DNA of 64,000 bases from Tamarix chinensis (lineage: Eukaryota; Streptophyta; Magnoliopsida; Caryophyllales; Tamaricaceae): positions 32,358,110 to 32,422,109 of the forward strand of contig CM060173.1 in the NCBI GenBank assembly GCA_030549775.1, written 5' to 3'. A model generated the notes under the pieces. It saw only the letters and a list, made by a program, of their open reading frames with translations. It was not told where the DNA came from and did no database searches. Positions within the stretch are counted from its first letter, which is position 1. Each line of letters begins with the position of its first letter. Of the stretch, positions 1-12,925 are shown piece by piece. A program made the position numbers and the translations under genes.

Positions 1-2961
1 ATTGAAAATGATCATAATCTCTTTTCTAAATATAATCCATTTTCATTCTTTTATATACGTTGAGTGTAGGAACCCTATTATTCTTAAACTATTGGAATGA
101 TCTGAAGCACCTTTTTAGGGACAACACACTTGAGCCACTATTATAATCTAGTGGAATGGATCTGAAAACATCACCTTCTCGGGACAACAGGCTCCCGAGC
201 TACTATTCACTCCAGTGGAACAGGATATATATATATATATATATATAAACAACACTTTGTTCCTAACTCACATACTCTTCCACTTTAAATCATTCATGTC
301 TTTTTCGTAGGTTATATTGTTAAATTTTCATTTCATGATGAGTAGAAGCCCCATTATTCTTAATACGATGGAACGGACCGAAATACATTCTTGGGACAAA
401 ATGCTCCTGAGCCATTATTTTTCCATTTTAAAGGAGATTAAAAACATCATTGGGAAAAACACTCCCGAGCTACTATTCTCTCCTATAGAATGGGAATACA
501 CACACACACACATAAATAGATCACCTTGGCCCTACTCATATGCTCTTTCACTTAATTTATTAGTGTCTTATTCAAGGTTAATTCTCAAGCAATGAACACA
601 TTAAAACATGTATATATATAGCATAGGTCCAAATCCTTAAGCCCTTCTCAAACCCTAATTATATTCCCTTTAGTAATCATTCTCTCGTATCGATTATTTA
701 TCCATCTGTTACAATAAGTTGCTCTTGAATGACATCATTATTATCATACCCATAATGTATGGTATAGTTTTCATATGCTACATTAATAATCTTATCGCAA
801 TGTATTACTCACATAAATCTCAAAAACCCTAATTCCACATATATGCCATAACACCTTCCATGAAATTTACAGGATTACCAATTCTATATATAACCTCATA
901 AGATCAAACATTAAGAATGTATTCAAAATTTGAATAACCTCTAGATTTACACATGGAATAATGATATTATCATTATAAGATATTATGCTCCAAATTAACC
1001 ATTAATTCATTTAAGGACCCCAAAATAATAATAATACTTCCAAGTCTTCATCATGATATCACTATCATATTTTAATCAACCTTGCATATAAAACATAAAT
1101 TTGCCTTATTATCCCTTAATGATCAAATTCATAAGATCTTTTACCTTCCACACATATCATTTTCCAAGTCCACAAATTATTATCATACCTCATAAAATTT
1201 TTTATATCCACTCATCAAAACTCATTTACCCCATATTTCATGCCATAAGATTTATTTATGATAATTATGACATTATCACAACAAAATCATATGATACCTC
1301 TTATCCATTTTTACATTCTTTCAATAACATAATATCCATACTATTATAATCGCATCACAGAATATCATAACAAACATATATTAGAGCATAAATCAATAAT
1401 ATGTTGAAACCCACATAACCATCCAAGAAAATAACACAAAAACCCTAAACATTGAATATTATCCTTACCAACTATGGCATCGGGCTCTAAGCACACACAT
1501 CCTATACTTCCTCCTCCAAAGCTATTGGAATACCACCTATGAAAAATAACAAAGTTCATGGTTAGGCTCAAAGAGTTTGACCGAAGGGGAAATTAAGGTA
1601 AAGAGGGTAAAAAAAAGTCCATAGTCAAATGGAAGCTTGAGATGTATGAATATGTAGCAGAATATGTGGTGGAGCTATGGTAAAAATTTGGGGGCATTTG
1701 GACAAGGTTTGGGAGGGAGAGGAGGAATAGGAGTGCATGACTAAAAAATAGGGGCTCCACTACTATATTGTAGGCGGTGCACACCTAAGCTGAGAGGAAG
1801 AATCATGCACGGCCAGGGGTTAAAAGTGGCACGGTCGTGCTTGATCGCTGGGTAAACAAGTCATAAGTTGAACAGGTGCGCAAGGGCTTGCATTTGGGTC
1901 ACGCGCGGGCATACAAGGGTGTATAAGAAGGCTGTGCTGGGTTGCACAGCTGTAGGAAATTTTAGTGTTGTACAGTTATGCTTGGAGCCATACGCAAGCC
2001 GTGTTCTTTGTAAAAATTAGATGGATGAGATAGAGAAAAAGGAAAAAGAGGTGGTTGTTGGCGATGATGACCGACGAGGGTGCCGAGGAAGGTTGGGGTG
2101 GCCTTAGTGGTTGGTCCACTAGCCAAAGGGCGGCAAGTGTTGGCTGAGGTGGAGGAGATGGTGGTGTGCAAGCGAAAAAGAGGGGGAAGAATGAGGAAGA
2201 AGAAGAAGAGAGAAAAATGAAAGAAGAGGGAGCTCTGATATTAGATTTTTAACACAAAAATGATGGATTAGAGGCCAAACAAAGAGGAAGAAAGGAGATT
2301 GTGTAGTGTATACACACACGCGCGCACATGTGTGTGCATGTGTGAAGTGAATTGGGGAAGGGAAAAGAGATAGAAGAACGAGGTAGGTAGGGTGGTGCAG
2401 GGAAAAAGATGGTTGATTGTTGGGGACAATGGCAAGTGATGGTGATGGTGAGTGTGTATGGATTGCATAAGGATAATAGGAAGAAGAGTGGTAGGGTTTT
2501 GGGTGGTGCATATTGGCAAAGATATCATAGGAAGAAGGAGAAGAAGAAGAAAAGGTGATGGATGATGGATGGCTGTAGAAGATGATGGGATTGGTGGAAG
2601 TGGGGAAGGTAAGGCAAGTTGCATGTGCAAGTTGCAGTAATTTCAATTTTTACGGCTAGGACTGACGGGAGAAAGGAGAATAAAGAAAAGAAAGGAGAAA
2701 GAAAAAGGGAAAAGAGAAAGGGTTGGGGGATTAGTTTAGATGGTTATAATTTAGCCAAAAGTAATTAGGATGAGTGGAAATTTTAGCATGTTTTGATTTT
2801 AGCGTACGAATTATGATTTATTTGAGTTAAGGTTTTAGATTTGATTAAGGTTTTGGGATTAAGGAATTAGGTTAAAGATAAAACAATATTTCTCGAGATT
2901 AGAATCAAATTAGGGCACTAATAATGTGGGATTAAACTAAGAAAGTTTTCAAGGTATTCTG
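1..2961 (-). mobile_element. Partial Del/Tekay-like long LTR, cut by the window edge
   Basis: No gene is visible. Bases 60-520 hold diverged repeats of the kind CCACTATT...GTGG...GGGACAACA...CTCC, which also occur near the 3' end of the better-defined LTRs at 27480-27830 and 59160-59490. Bases 1570-2760 are strongly purine-rich, as in the other LTRs of this family. The segment seems to stop near 2961 at TTTTCAAGGTATTCTGA, close to the TTTTAAGGTATTTCA edge of the LTR at 58456-61762. Orientation is by analogy with that copy. The left end lies outside the window, so no target duplication can be tested. Confidence 0.4.
229..247. repeat. (AT)n microsatellite
   Basis: An uninterrupted run of AT dinucleotides. 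A shorter CA run follows near 497-511. Confidence 0.9.
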
Positions 2962-3477
2962 AAACCTCCTGCCTGACCCCTCTGCTGGAATCTTAAAATT
3001 TTGCTCCCTCGGAGCTAGGTCTGGCCTCCAGAACCCTGTATATCCAGCTTCCTCTTTCCTAGGATATTTTGGTATTATTTTTAGGTACAAAAACTTAATA
3101 AGGGAAGCCTAATAATTTCAGTAGGTTACCGATAAGTTTGTGATTTTACTAGAAATTAGATAATTTTTTCACTTCACTAAATTGTTCAGATACTATATGA
3201 TAGCACATTAAGGTTTTGATGTGCAAATTTTATTTAAGTTTGTTTGTTATGTTGAATGGAAAAAATAAATTATTTATATCATGTTTGTCTAATATGATAA
3301 ACTGAGCATGCCTAAGGATATTTTTAACATAAATATTATTATTGTGGGCCCTAGAGGCAGTTTGGTCATATAAGCATATTGTGATATTTAGTCTAATAAG
3401 AATGCCTAATATGTCTTAATAATATTTAAATATGGAGATGTGTGAATTGATATTTTAGAAACTCATTTATTAGCATG

Positions 3478-3514
<37 letters not shown>
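3478..3514. repeat. (ATT)n microsatellite
   Basis: About twelve uninterrupted ATT units. The isoleucine-rich reading frame across it is an artefact of the repeat. Confidence 0.95.
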
Positions 3515-3517
<3 letters not shown>

Positions 3518-3590
3518 GCCTTAGAGGTATTTTGGTATTTTTAAGCATATCATGATAATTATTTCGATAAGCATGCCTATTGTAGAATAG

Positions 3591-4110
3591 TGTGGATTGA
3601 AAGGATCCAAGCCAAAAATCAGTATTAACCAAATTATGAACAATTAGGGATTCAATCACAAAATAGAATCATTGAGAGAAAAAATAGAGATATTTATTCA
3701 TGTTCCTGTGTAATTACATGATCGTTAAAATAATCAATAAATTAATTACACATATTTACAATTCTCTAATCAATGGAGAATTATATAGAAAAGAAGAAGA
3801 GGTTAGGTCACACGACATGACGACTAGGGTTTAAACATGTCTCCTTTTATAGAATTAAAATACCATATATGGTAAAATAATTTGTTTCAAAAATAAAGGA
3901 AAAGTATAGTTTATGTTTAGGAAACATGAGACCCTTGTGTTAATTTCCTTACTCTCAGCTTTTTACCCAAAAACACATTAAAATAATATGTGAGAAAACA
4001 TGGTCTATGTTAATAAACACATAACTCTCGTGCTTCTCACAAATTCCAAATATTAACCCCAAACTTCTCCACTACATGCACGAACCAACATAATATTTTA
4101 TTTTACATCA
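3591..4110 (-). mobile_element. Probable copia-like or TRIM-like solo LTR
   Basis: On the minus strand the segment begins TGATGTAAAATAAAAT and ends CAATCCACA, so it has TG...CA ends. It is flanked by AATAG on the left (3586-3590) and AATAC on the right (4111-4115), a 4/5 target-duplication match. A minus-strand CTATAAAAGGAGAC box near 3850 suits an LTR promoter. There is no coding capacity. The copia-like label rests only on its short length (520 bp) and promoter layout; it could be a TRIM. Confidence 0.55.
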
Positions 4111-4549
4111 AATACCCAGTTAAAGCTCAGAATGCCTATATTATATATTGTTGAGCATAGGAAAATGTGGTTTGATGTTCTAGAAACACATAGGGTTTTA
4201 TGTGTTAAATCTTGGATAAGGAAAAATGGTCATTTAGCGTATCTGATAATTTATTATCGTATTAAATAAATAAATTATTTTATTTTAGGTTTTTCATGAC
4301 AAGTTAATGAATAAAATGGAATTTGTGTTGGATATGGATGATAATGTGGAAATTATGACCTTAGGGGCATTTTGGTATTTTTAGTTTAATGTTCCTTATG
4401 TGAATAATTAAGCCTTCGATGACCTTAGTGCACTTCTAATGTTGACCTTAGTGTTTTTCTTTGATTATGGTTGCCTCTAATAATTGAAAACGAGTAAAAA
4501 TGGTTAAGTATAAAAATTGAATCTATATGATTGAAATGTGATCTCATGG

Positions 4550-5250
4550 CCACCCCATTAAAATACTATTATATAAAGTGAAAGACCTCGACATCAGTGA
4601 CTTTATAGGGGTGGCTACCCGAAAGACGTGGTTTAGCCTACTATTGATTATGGATTTTTACTAGTATGCTTGAGTGCCCCAATTAGGTCCTATATCTTAT
4701 TCTATTTTCCTACATAGACTTATAGAGGGTATGCATATTTATGGATTAGGTGCCCTTGTTAGTAGGGTATTATGCTACCTTTGTGTACTAGTACAACCAA
4801 TGTACCTTATTGTCTTTAGATTGATAGTCAGTAGGATACTATATTTCCTTGGTGCACTGGTATAACTAGAGTATCTTAGTGTCTCTAGGTTAATATGATC
4901 TCCCATTGAGCTAATAAGAATGGAAATGATTATTACTAGATTGGATAGGTAGTAACCTTTTTGCCTACCTGTGGTTAGGTATTAGCCTTTGCGCCTACCT
5001 ATGATCTGATACTATCCTTTGTGCCTACCTATCATTTTGTAGCAACCTTGGTACCTAGTTACTTGTGGGTTAGTAGTAACCTTTGTGTCTACTTGTGGGT
5101 CGGTAGTAACCTTTGTTCCTACTTATAGGTTAGTAGTAACTATTGTGCCTACCTATGGGATGATAGTAGCATGTGTTCCTACATGTGTTTTGATAGAAGC
5201 CTTTGTGCTTACTTATGTTTAATATTATGCCTTTGAGCCCTACACGTGAC
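4550..5250 (+). mobile_element. Fragment of a Del-like LTR, opposite strand to the copy at 27303-38243
   Basis: Read by eye, 4586-4760 matches the reverse complement of about 28020-28220: the shared order is a GACCTC box, GGGGTGGCTACCC, GGTTTAGCC, then GGTATGCATATTTATGGATTAGGTG. It is therefore a plus-oriented LTR fragment. Its ends are not found. It may be the sequence into which the LTR starting at 5369 inserted. Confidence 0.5.
4940..5225 (+). repeat. Diverged tandem repeat, unit about 35 bp
   Basis: About eight imperfect copies of a unit resembling GGTTAGTAGTAACCTTTGTG followed by CCTACCTAT. Unit length varies by a few bases. No coding frame is kept through it. Confidence 0.8.
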
Positions 5251-5559
5251 ATTATGGATTTACTAGTATTGTGTCATGGAGCCCTACATGTAATGTATGA
5301 AATTATTGATGTTGATATTAATATATAAGATATATGGTGAATGATATGGTTATCTTGTTTATATTGGTTGTAATGCCCTATATTTTTTGTGAAATTTATT
5401 AAATGAAAATTTTTTGGTGTTTAATAAGAGTTCATAGTGTTTGATATTGATTTGGAACTATGATTGTGTTTCAGATAAGGTTGGATTTGAATAAGGTTGA
5501 AAAAATAAATTAAATAAGTTTTTAGGTGGACCGTCAACTATTTCTATGAAATGATCTAT

Positions 5560-5690
5560 TTGTTCGTCGTTTTAGCTAAAGGGTTTTTCTCGACCAAACC
5601 AATCAGCTAGTTTGGGAGACTAATTGATTGGTCGATAGAACAATTAACTGGTAGGCTAAAGCGATCAACTGGTTTAGCGAGCTCAGTACA
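5560..5690 (+). repeat. Degenerate CCAATCNNNTGGTTTGG-type repeats in the LTR
   Basis: Several short, partly palindromic units alternate between AACCAATCAGCTAGTTTGG and GATTGGTCGATAG forms. Similar units occur at 6895-7100, continue at 12247-12300 past the nested LTR, and appear reversed at 17780-17960 in the sister LTR. They are therefore a fixed feature of this LTR subfamily. Confidence 0.65.
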
Positions 5691-8600
5691 TTTTTGAAAC
5701 TAAATTTTTCATGAAATGTCCTTATTCCAAAATGGAACTTGATAATCCCATCCCAAATTGTTCTTAAATATTATTATCCTTTCCTATGAAGCATTTAGTC
5801 CAAAATACCGCCTTAAAAATATATGAGAAGTTTGATTTGGACAATCGAGGGAGACGATAACCTCAACTTTATCTTCTTCCATCTCTCTTCTATGTGCACT
5901 ATTAGAATCATTGCTTCAATTTCAGACCCTTCAGCTTAGCTAAGAGACTATTCCCACTATGAATTCCCATTTCTCCTCTAATGTTTGGCATTTCAAGACT
6001 AAATTAACCTGCACCTCTCCGGAATCACCATTTTAGCCCTAAAAGATAGGTCAGTCTATCTTGGATGAAATATTTCTATTCAACTCAAATTCAAATGGTA
6101 GGAATTATGGTTTTCTATGTATGCCTAATCACACTTGTGATTATATTGAATTGCTGGCTATAAATAGTCCTAATCACCCATTCTATTCACTTTTCTTTCA
6201 GCCACCAAAAATACATTAGCCCTCTAGCACTTGCCTTATTCCCTCTCCACTTTGAGCCTTGCATTCATATTCTTTTTCTCTTCTGATCCATCATCTAGCT
6301 CCCTCTTATTTTAATATTAAGTAAGAAAGAGTTAGATTTAGGAGAAAGTTGAGTTGATTTCAACAAAATCTTTCTCTATTTTCTCTTGAGTGTGTTATGT
6401 CTATTTCACCACTTTATTTCAAGTTCATATTCATGAAAATTATTCGATGATTTTTGAATTTGAACATGTTATTTTTTTAGGTTGGAAGTTGAAATTTCCT
6501 TCCAGCTTGAGTTTTCCTCCTTACTGGAGAATTTTGCTAAAACACCAAGTAAGTCATCCTTACTTTTAAAATGTGGATTGAATAAGCATATGAGGTGATG
6601 TATTCTATAAAACATTGATTTTATATGCTTGAATTACACTTTGGTTTTAGATTGACGCATGTTGAGTAAATTATGAATCTTGAGAAAAAGGCATAATTTT
6701 AAGGAAGCGATAGTTGAATTGATTAATGATGAAGCATGATTCAGTTTAGAAACTTGTTGAATTTTTTCATGTTGTTGTGTTGTGCTTTTATTAGGTTTTG
6801 GTAACATTCGGGGTGTAATTCACATGAAAAAAAATGTAAGCTATCTATTGTCTGGGAGTAGATCATTTAATTAATTTGGCAGAACTGATAAAATGGTATT
6901 TAGAAAAGTTAACTAGTTGGCCCAAACAAATTGATTGGTTGGCCTGCAATGACCTTAGTCTTGCTCTCTACTTAAACCCATTAACGGTTTGGTAGAATCG
7001 TTTGACTGGTATATGAAGAGTTGACCAGTTTGGCTAAACCGATTGGCTAGTTAGAAGGAACCTTGGGTTTAGCTTAGCCAAATCGATTGGCTGGTTGACC
7101 CAATGAAATGCCCCAAAAATCCTAATTTTAAGAATTATAGTTAAATAAGGTTTTATTAGAAAAATTGATTATATTAATTAGTTTATTAATATAAAAGGGA
7201 ATTAATTAGGGCAAATCAAGAAAAATATTAATAAATATTTTAATTAGGAAAAATTTGGGTATTTTAGCTAATTAAGGATTTTATTTTGGAAATTAATTGA
7301 ATAAATTATTTTATTTAAATAAAAAGGAAAAAATAGGGCCAAATTAATAGGAATATTATAAATAATTTAATTGGAGAAAATTAGAGTGAATTGCTAATTA
7401 AAATGGAATTTATGAAAAACCTTTCAAAACCCTAAATTAGCCTAAAAAGGGTATTTAATATTATTTTATTTAAATATAATTATTTTTAAATATTCCAAAT
7501 ATCCTAATTAATTTAATTAACCCAACTCACTATTTTTCTTTTTCCTTTTTTCCTTTTTCCTTTTCTTTCTTCCTTTTTCTTTCTCCTTCTCAATTTGGGC
7601 TCGTCTGTGGCCCAATTCTTATTTTCCTGATTTTCTTTTTCTTCTTTAGTGAATTGGGCTTCCCGTAGCCCACTTCCCTTCTTTCCTTTTTCTCCTACTG
7701 CGACCCAAACACTCCTTTTCTTTCTTCCTTCGACATGACTCGTCTCCTAAACGCCACGTTTTGTTAAGTTTCCTCTCGGTCGCCCGGCCAGTCTCCCCTT
7801 CTTTTCTTTTCTTTCGTTTCTTTCGTAGACCACCAGTCTAGCCTCCTCCTCCTCCTCCTTCTTCTTCTTCCTTAGTCGTTCGCGCCTGTAACTCCTTCCC
7901 CGATCGGCCGAAAATTTTGCCGCTAATCTAGCTATTTGACCTGCCTTTTTCTCACTCTCTTCCCTGCGGATTTGCCGACCATTTTTCCCAATTATTTCTC
8001 CCCCTTCTCGCATGTTTTTCTCTTCTCTCATCCTGATCAATTGTATCCCATAAAATATGATCGAATGATCGTGCGCGGGCTACCAGCACCGACCGGTGCA
8101 CCTCACCTACGTACCTTATTCTTCCGTCTCCCCTCTAACTTCATCCACTTTATTTGCTCTATAAATACCCCTCATAATCAGCAAGGGTCAAGTTTTTTAT
8201 TTCCTACCCAAAAACCCCCTATGCACCACCTCCACTTCAGAAGTCGTTGTCACCGCCTTCGGCCAACGCCACCGCCCGATCTACCTACCCAAGTACTCCC
8301 TGCATCCCCCTCTAACTAACTAAACCAACCATATCCTAATTTTCCCTGCACAAGCCAACCCAGTCGTGTAAAGTTTGCTCCTCGATAAGCCCTTTCTTCC
8401 ACCTCCGCCGCCCTTCACACCACCCTTAGCCACTACTTCCGCCTCTGCCACTGCCCATTTCACCTTCCAAAAGCCTCTACAGACTTCCCTCTATGTCCCC
8501 CTACTCTTCTTTTCCTCTTCCTTCCTCTCCTCCTCTCTTTTTCTTCTTCCTATTTCGACCACTACCACCGTCGCCATGCACGGCCACCTTCATTCTACTC

Positions 8601-8812
8601 CTCTCTATCTAGGCAATCACCAACACCCCTACTTCCACCCTCATTCTCCCTCTATTTTTCCCTTTTCTTCTCTTTTTCCGGCCACCGCCGCCATGCACCA
8701 CCACCGGTACCGCCAGTCATCACCTACCTAAGGTGGAACCCTAAACCCTTACAACCCTTTTTTTACTATTTGTATAAGCCTTATTTAATTTATTTTAATT
8801 ATTTTGAATATA

Positions 8813-8930
8813 TAATAATAATAATATTATTAGTATTATGTGTTATCATCATCATCATCATCATTACTATTATTATTATTATTTTAAAGTAGGGTTGAAA
8901 CCCTACTTCACCTTACTCTCTGTTTATGAA

Positions 8931-8978
<48 letters not shown>

Positions 8979-9180
8979 GTTATTATTATTATCATTATCA
9001 TCATCATTATTATTATTATTTTTTAAAGTAGGGTCGATACCCTACTTTACCTTACTATTGGTTTATGATATTATTATTATTATTACTAGTTTTATTATTA
9101 ATGTTACTGATATTATTTTGGTGAAGGGTCGAAGACCTTATTCCACCATTTATTTCGAATCATATTATTATTATTATTAG
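8813..9180 (+). repeat. Compound (ATT)n/(ATC)n microsatellites
   Basis: Four ATT/ATC tracts are separated by similar spacers containing AAAGTAGGGT(T/C)GA(A/T)ACCCTAC. The array looks like a duplicated unit of microsatellite plus spacer. Confidence 0.85.
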
Positions 9181-9714
9181 GGTAAAGTCTTCAACCTTAT
9201 ATTATCAACTTTTACAATATTAGCAAATATTTAGTTAATGTCCTTATTATTAATATGTTATTATTTTATCAAAAACCTAGTCTTAGAATAAATTAGTAAA
9301 TAATGGTATTTCGGTAGGAGGGAATCTAATCTTTAGCGTTTCCCTCATATAGGTGAGACCAGTTAAAGCCTTAAGGAGGCATAGGAGCATGCTCCAAGAT
9401 CAGTGTTGTTTTAGGTAAGGGTATAGCTAAGGCCTTATTTGTGCTATGTGTATTATGTGCCTTGGATGCCTTTATAATGTTGTGATGTGTATCATGTGCT
9501 ATTAGTTGACTATTTTATGTTGACCATTTTATGTATTGAGCAGCTTGGAGTCATGGTATGCTTATGTGCCTTCTCATTATGTATGTTGATACGTATATGT
9601 GGTGAGATGATATGGAATATGATGTAATATGTTATGACCTTTTAATACATGCATGTGAGGATGTTCAATGTGGTATTGTGTGGGGGAAAAAGGATGAACA
9701 AGGAGAATGGGCAA

Positions 9715-9815
9715 AGTAGTTAACCAAGGGGAGTAATTTAACCAAAAGGGAAAGAAGTTAACCAATGGGAAGTAAGTTAACCAAAGGAAAATAAGTTAAC
9801 CAAGGGATGTGAGTT
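9715..9815 (+). repeat. Tandem repeat, unit about 21 bp (AAGTTAACCAANGGGA)
   Basis: About five imperfect copies centred on GTTAACCAA, inside the solo LTR at 7104-12241. Confidence 0.8.
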
Positions 9816-9894
9816 GACCTAAGTATTTTAATGATACATGAATGGATGAATAAAAAGGGAATTTTAAATAAAATAAAAGAGTGGGAGAATATAT

Positions 9895-10335
9895 GGTTGT
9901 GCATCGAAGAGTCCATGGCTTTGCATGGGAGAATCTAGGGTTTTGTATGGGAGAATCTATAATTCTGCATAAGAGAATCTAATCTATGGTGTTACATAGG
10001 AGAATCTAATCTATGGTGTTGCATGGGAGAATCTAATCTATAGTTTTGTCTGGGGGGAATTGAATCTAGGGTTTTGTATGGATTGAATCTAGAGTTTGGT
10101 ATGGATGAATCTTGGGTTTTGCATTGAGGTATCTAAGGTTTTGCTCAGAGGAATCTAGGATTTGCATAGAGGAATCTAGGGTTTTGTGTGGAGGAATCTA
10201 GGGTTTGCATGGAGGAATCTAGGGTTTTGCGTGGAGGAATCTAGAATTTGCACGGAGGAATCTAGGGTTTTGCATGGATGGATCTAGGGTTTGCATGGTT
10301 GAATCTAGGGCTTTACATGGGAGTTTTAGGATTTT
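9895..10335 (+). repeat. Tandem repeat, unit about 22-27 bp (GAATCTAGGGTTTTGCATGG)
   Basis: Roughly eighteen diverged copies lie head to tail, with small indels between copies. There are no unrelated spacers, so this is a minisatellite and not a spaced array. Confidence 0.85.
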
Positions 10336-11139
10336 GCATGAAAATTTTGGAAAGTTGCATGGGATGCGTAAAGTTTGCATGGGAGTAAAATTTACGTAGG
10401 GAAAGTTGATTTGGGGTATGAGGAAGGTAATGGAAGTGTTGTTTAGGAGGTTTGAACACTTTGGGTGAAAAATAGTACGTATGACAGTATAAGGGTACAT
10501 AGGAGACTTAGCTAGGGTTTGGAGGAAAAACCCTAATTTGAGGATGTGGTAAAAAGGAGAAATAAATAAGGGTGAGTGGAGTACGAGAGGATGATGAAAA
10601 TGATCAAGTAAGGATGAGTATGATTGGCATGGAAAAATAATAAGTGAAATGTGGGAAATGGAAGGGTGACATGTGGATACGAGGAAGATAGTGTTTGTTA
10701 TGGCAAGTTAGGGTTTGGTGTGGTTACCTAGGGTTTTGTGACCACACGCGTGCTTGAGGAGTAAGGTGCAATGAGGAGAGTGGAATCTATGGGTTGTAAT
10801 ATGTAGAAGTGTTAAAATAATTTGAGTTGTGTGAGGTTAAGTAGGATGGGCCACATAGGCCTGAATTACGGTTTTGGGATAAAACCCTAGAGTGAGGTGT
10901 TGAGTGGATTTGGAAGTGTAAGGTAGTGGGCTTGGACCTATACACTTAAGAGTTGGACTTCTAATGTGAGATAGGATATGGAGGAAAGGATGTTGGGGCA
11001 AGTTAGGAGGTGTAGGAGTCTTATGATGTGAGACGGGTCCCTTTGGAGGATAAGCGCAGAGGGAGTTAGTCATGCATATCTAGGGTGAAAATTTCTAAAT
11101 AAGACACTTAAGACATGAATCATGTAAAGTGAAAGAGTA

Positions 11140-11500
11140 TTGAGTCTGGCACAGACCGATCCACCGGCATAATAGTAGCCAGGTAATAAGGTATCCTAGA
11201 GACTGATCCACCGACATATAATAGTGGTTAGGGCATGTTGCCATATGTATGACCGATCCACCGGTTATAATATTGGGGGATCCTGAGCTCAATAAACCAA
11301 ACCCTAAAGTTTTCTAAGACATGTAAAAGACACTAATACTTACAATGGAACACCATGCGATTAGGGGCTAGACCGATCCAAGGGCATAAAATAGTGGTTA
11401 GGGTATGTAACCCTATAAGTGACTGATCCACCAATTATAATAGTGGTCAGGTGTCGGAGTGCCCTAGAGACCAATCCACTGGCTAAAATAGTGGGGTTCT
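11140..11500 (+). repeat. LTR-internal repeats GACCGATCCACCGG...ATAATAGTGG
   Basis: Five to six spaced copies of GA(C/T)(C/T)GATCCACCGRYNNATAATAGTGG. The reverse complement of the same motif recurs at 27480-27830 and 59160-59490, so it is a hallmark of this LTR family. Confidence 0.8.
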
Positions 11501-12925
11501 CGTACTTGTGTGGACTTGATAAAGAGCATGGTGTGAAAAGAATTCCGATTAAAGATTAATTAAGTAATTAATCCAGACTATAATTGGATCTTTGTATATT
11601 CACCTGAATTTTCATATGCCTTTATGTTATTATGTTGGACTTTATACTCTTTTTATAATTCTGCATGGTTTATGTGACTTTGTGTGTTGGCCTTAGTGCA
11701 TGGTTACCTTGCTCAGTATGTAGCGTACTGATCACCCTTATTATAGGTGGGCTCATTCCCACAAGTAGGAGGCCCATCTGATGTGTTGTAAGTAGGAGAT
11801 GTGTTTTTTTATGCCATTGATTTCCATGGGGCATCAATTAGGGCAGAGTGATGATCATGGGTTAGATAGATTATTGGAGTGGCATGGCCAGTTTTCTATG
11901 CTTATGATATTACTATTCTTTTCCATCATTTCTCCTATGTATTGAATTTTCCAAATTCAAAATTTAAAGTTTGTAGACATTATTTCCTTTCCATGAACTT
12001 TGATTTTATACTTTAGATTATGTAAACTTTTATGTTTACTCTGATTTCTGTGTTATGAACTTTTGGTTTAAGTATTAATATGTGTTTAATGATAATCTTT
12101 TCTTAGCCTTAGTCGTTGGTACTAGAACGGTAGGAGTGAACCGATCTGGTACTAAGTGTGGTGGTAACATCTCCAGAATTTATGGGTTTTAATTTAAGTG
12201 TTTTTGTTTTTTTTTTAAATAGTGAATTTTGGGGTGTAATACCCAAAATGATCAACTAGTTAGGCCAAACCATTCAAATGTTCGACTAGATTGTGTGATT
12301 TTGATCTTTTGACTCAGATATGCCTTAAAACTATGCCAAATATTGTTAGATGACTATTTAACAAGTAAAATACATCCGTTAACATGGAATAACAACCTAA
12401 TGGATGGATTAAATGGATTATTGATTCATGGCATACTCAATCGGAGTTGTAAAGGCCTAAATGGGAAAACCTAAATAAGCACCTTATGACTTTAAAGAGG
12501 TAATGTAATATGGCTTACTTGCCTGAAATGGAATAATATAAGGGATTGGTTAATATTAAGTTAGCATTAATGGAAATCCCACACATGGTTAGGGGATGGA
12601 AATGGTTAAGATAGGGCAAGTATGTGAATGCCTTGCTTGCATACTATATGGGTTGCATATTATCTTGTAACCTTGAGAATAATGTACTAATCACTTAAAT
12701 GGGAAGATGATCGATCCTTTGATGGGTCTAACTTACCTAATCCTTGATTAGCCATTGGGGGTTAGCTTTCCTTTGAAAGTTTATTGGTGCCTTCAAGTTT
12801 TGCCTTCGAATGGGATCCTTGTAGATATCCATGCCTTACCTACTCTAGACACTGATAATATACTAGGAGGTATCAATACTAAAAGGTCTGGTGACCTGGG
12901 TGGTTTTTTACTTTAGCTCGGACTT

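Larger units (their letters stand above)
7104..12241 (+). mobile_element. Solo LTR, Del/Tekay-like, target duplication CCCAA
   Basis: The left edge reads TGAAATGCCCCAAAAATCC and the right edge GAATTTTGGGGTGTAATA (the terminal CA has decayed). CCCAA occurs directly on both sides (7099-7103 and 12242-12246). Deleting the segment rejoins the GATTGGCTGGTTGACC / AATGATCAACTAG repeats of the surrounding LTR. It contains a pyrimidine-rich block (7520-8730), a TATAAATA box at 8160-8167, ATT microsatellites, and tandem repeats. No gag or pol and no primer-binding site follow, so it is a solo LTR. Confidence 0.8.

Noticed and set aside
2119..2646. Long minus-strand frames (175 and 120 residues) rich in Ser, Pro, His
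   Set aside because: Two overlapping frames on the same strand are both open only because of the purine/pyrimidine bias; no domain, and the region matches LTR landmarks.
7747..8731. Frames of 97-127 residues in the CT-rich block
   Set aside because: Open in both strands because of CT bias and overlapping each other; inside a solo LTR with target duplication.
8838..9180. Poly-Ile/Leu frames suggesting membrane proteins
   Set aside because: Translation of ATT microsatellites; same for 3426-3659 and 59854-60256.
9895..10335. Regular repeats resembling a CRISPR array
   Set aside because: Head-to-tail diverged minisatellite without unique spacers, in plant DNA; also true of 4940-5225 and 35750-36205.
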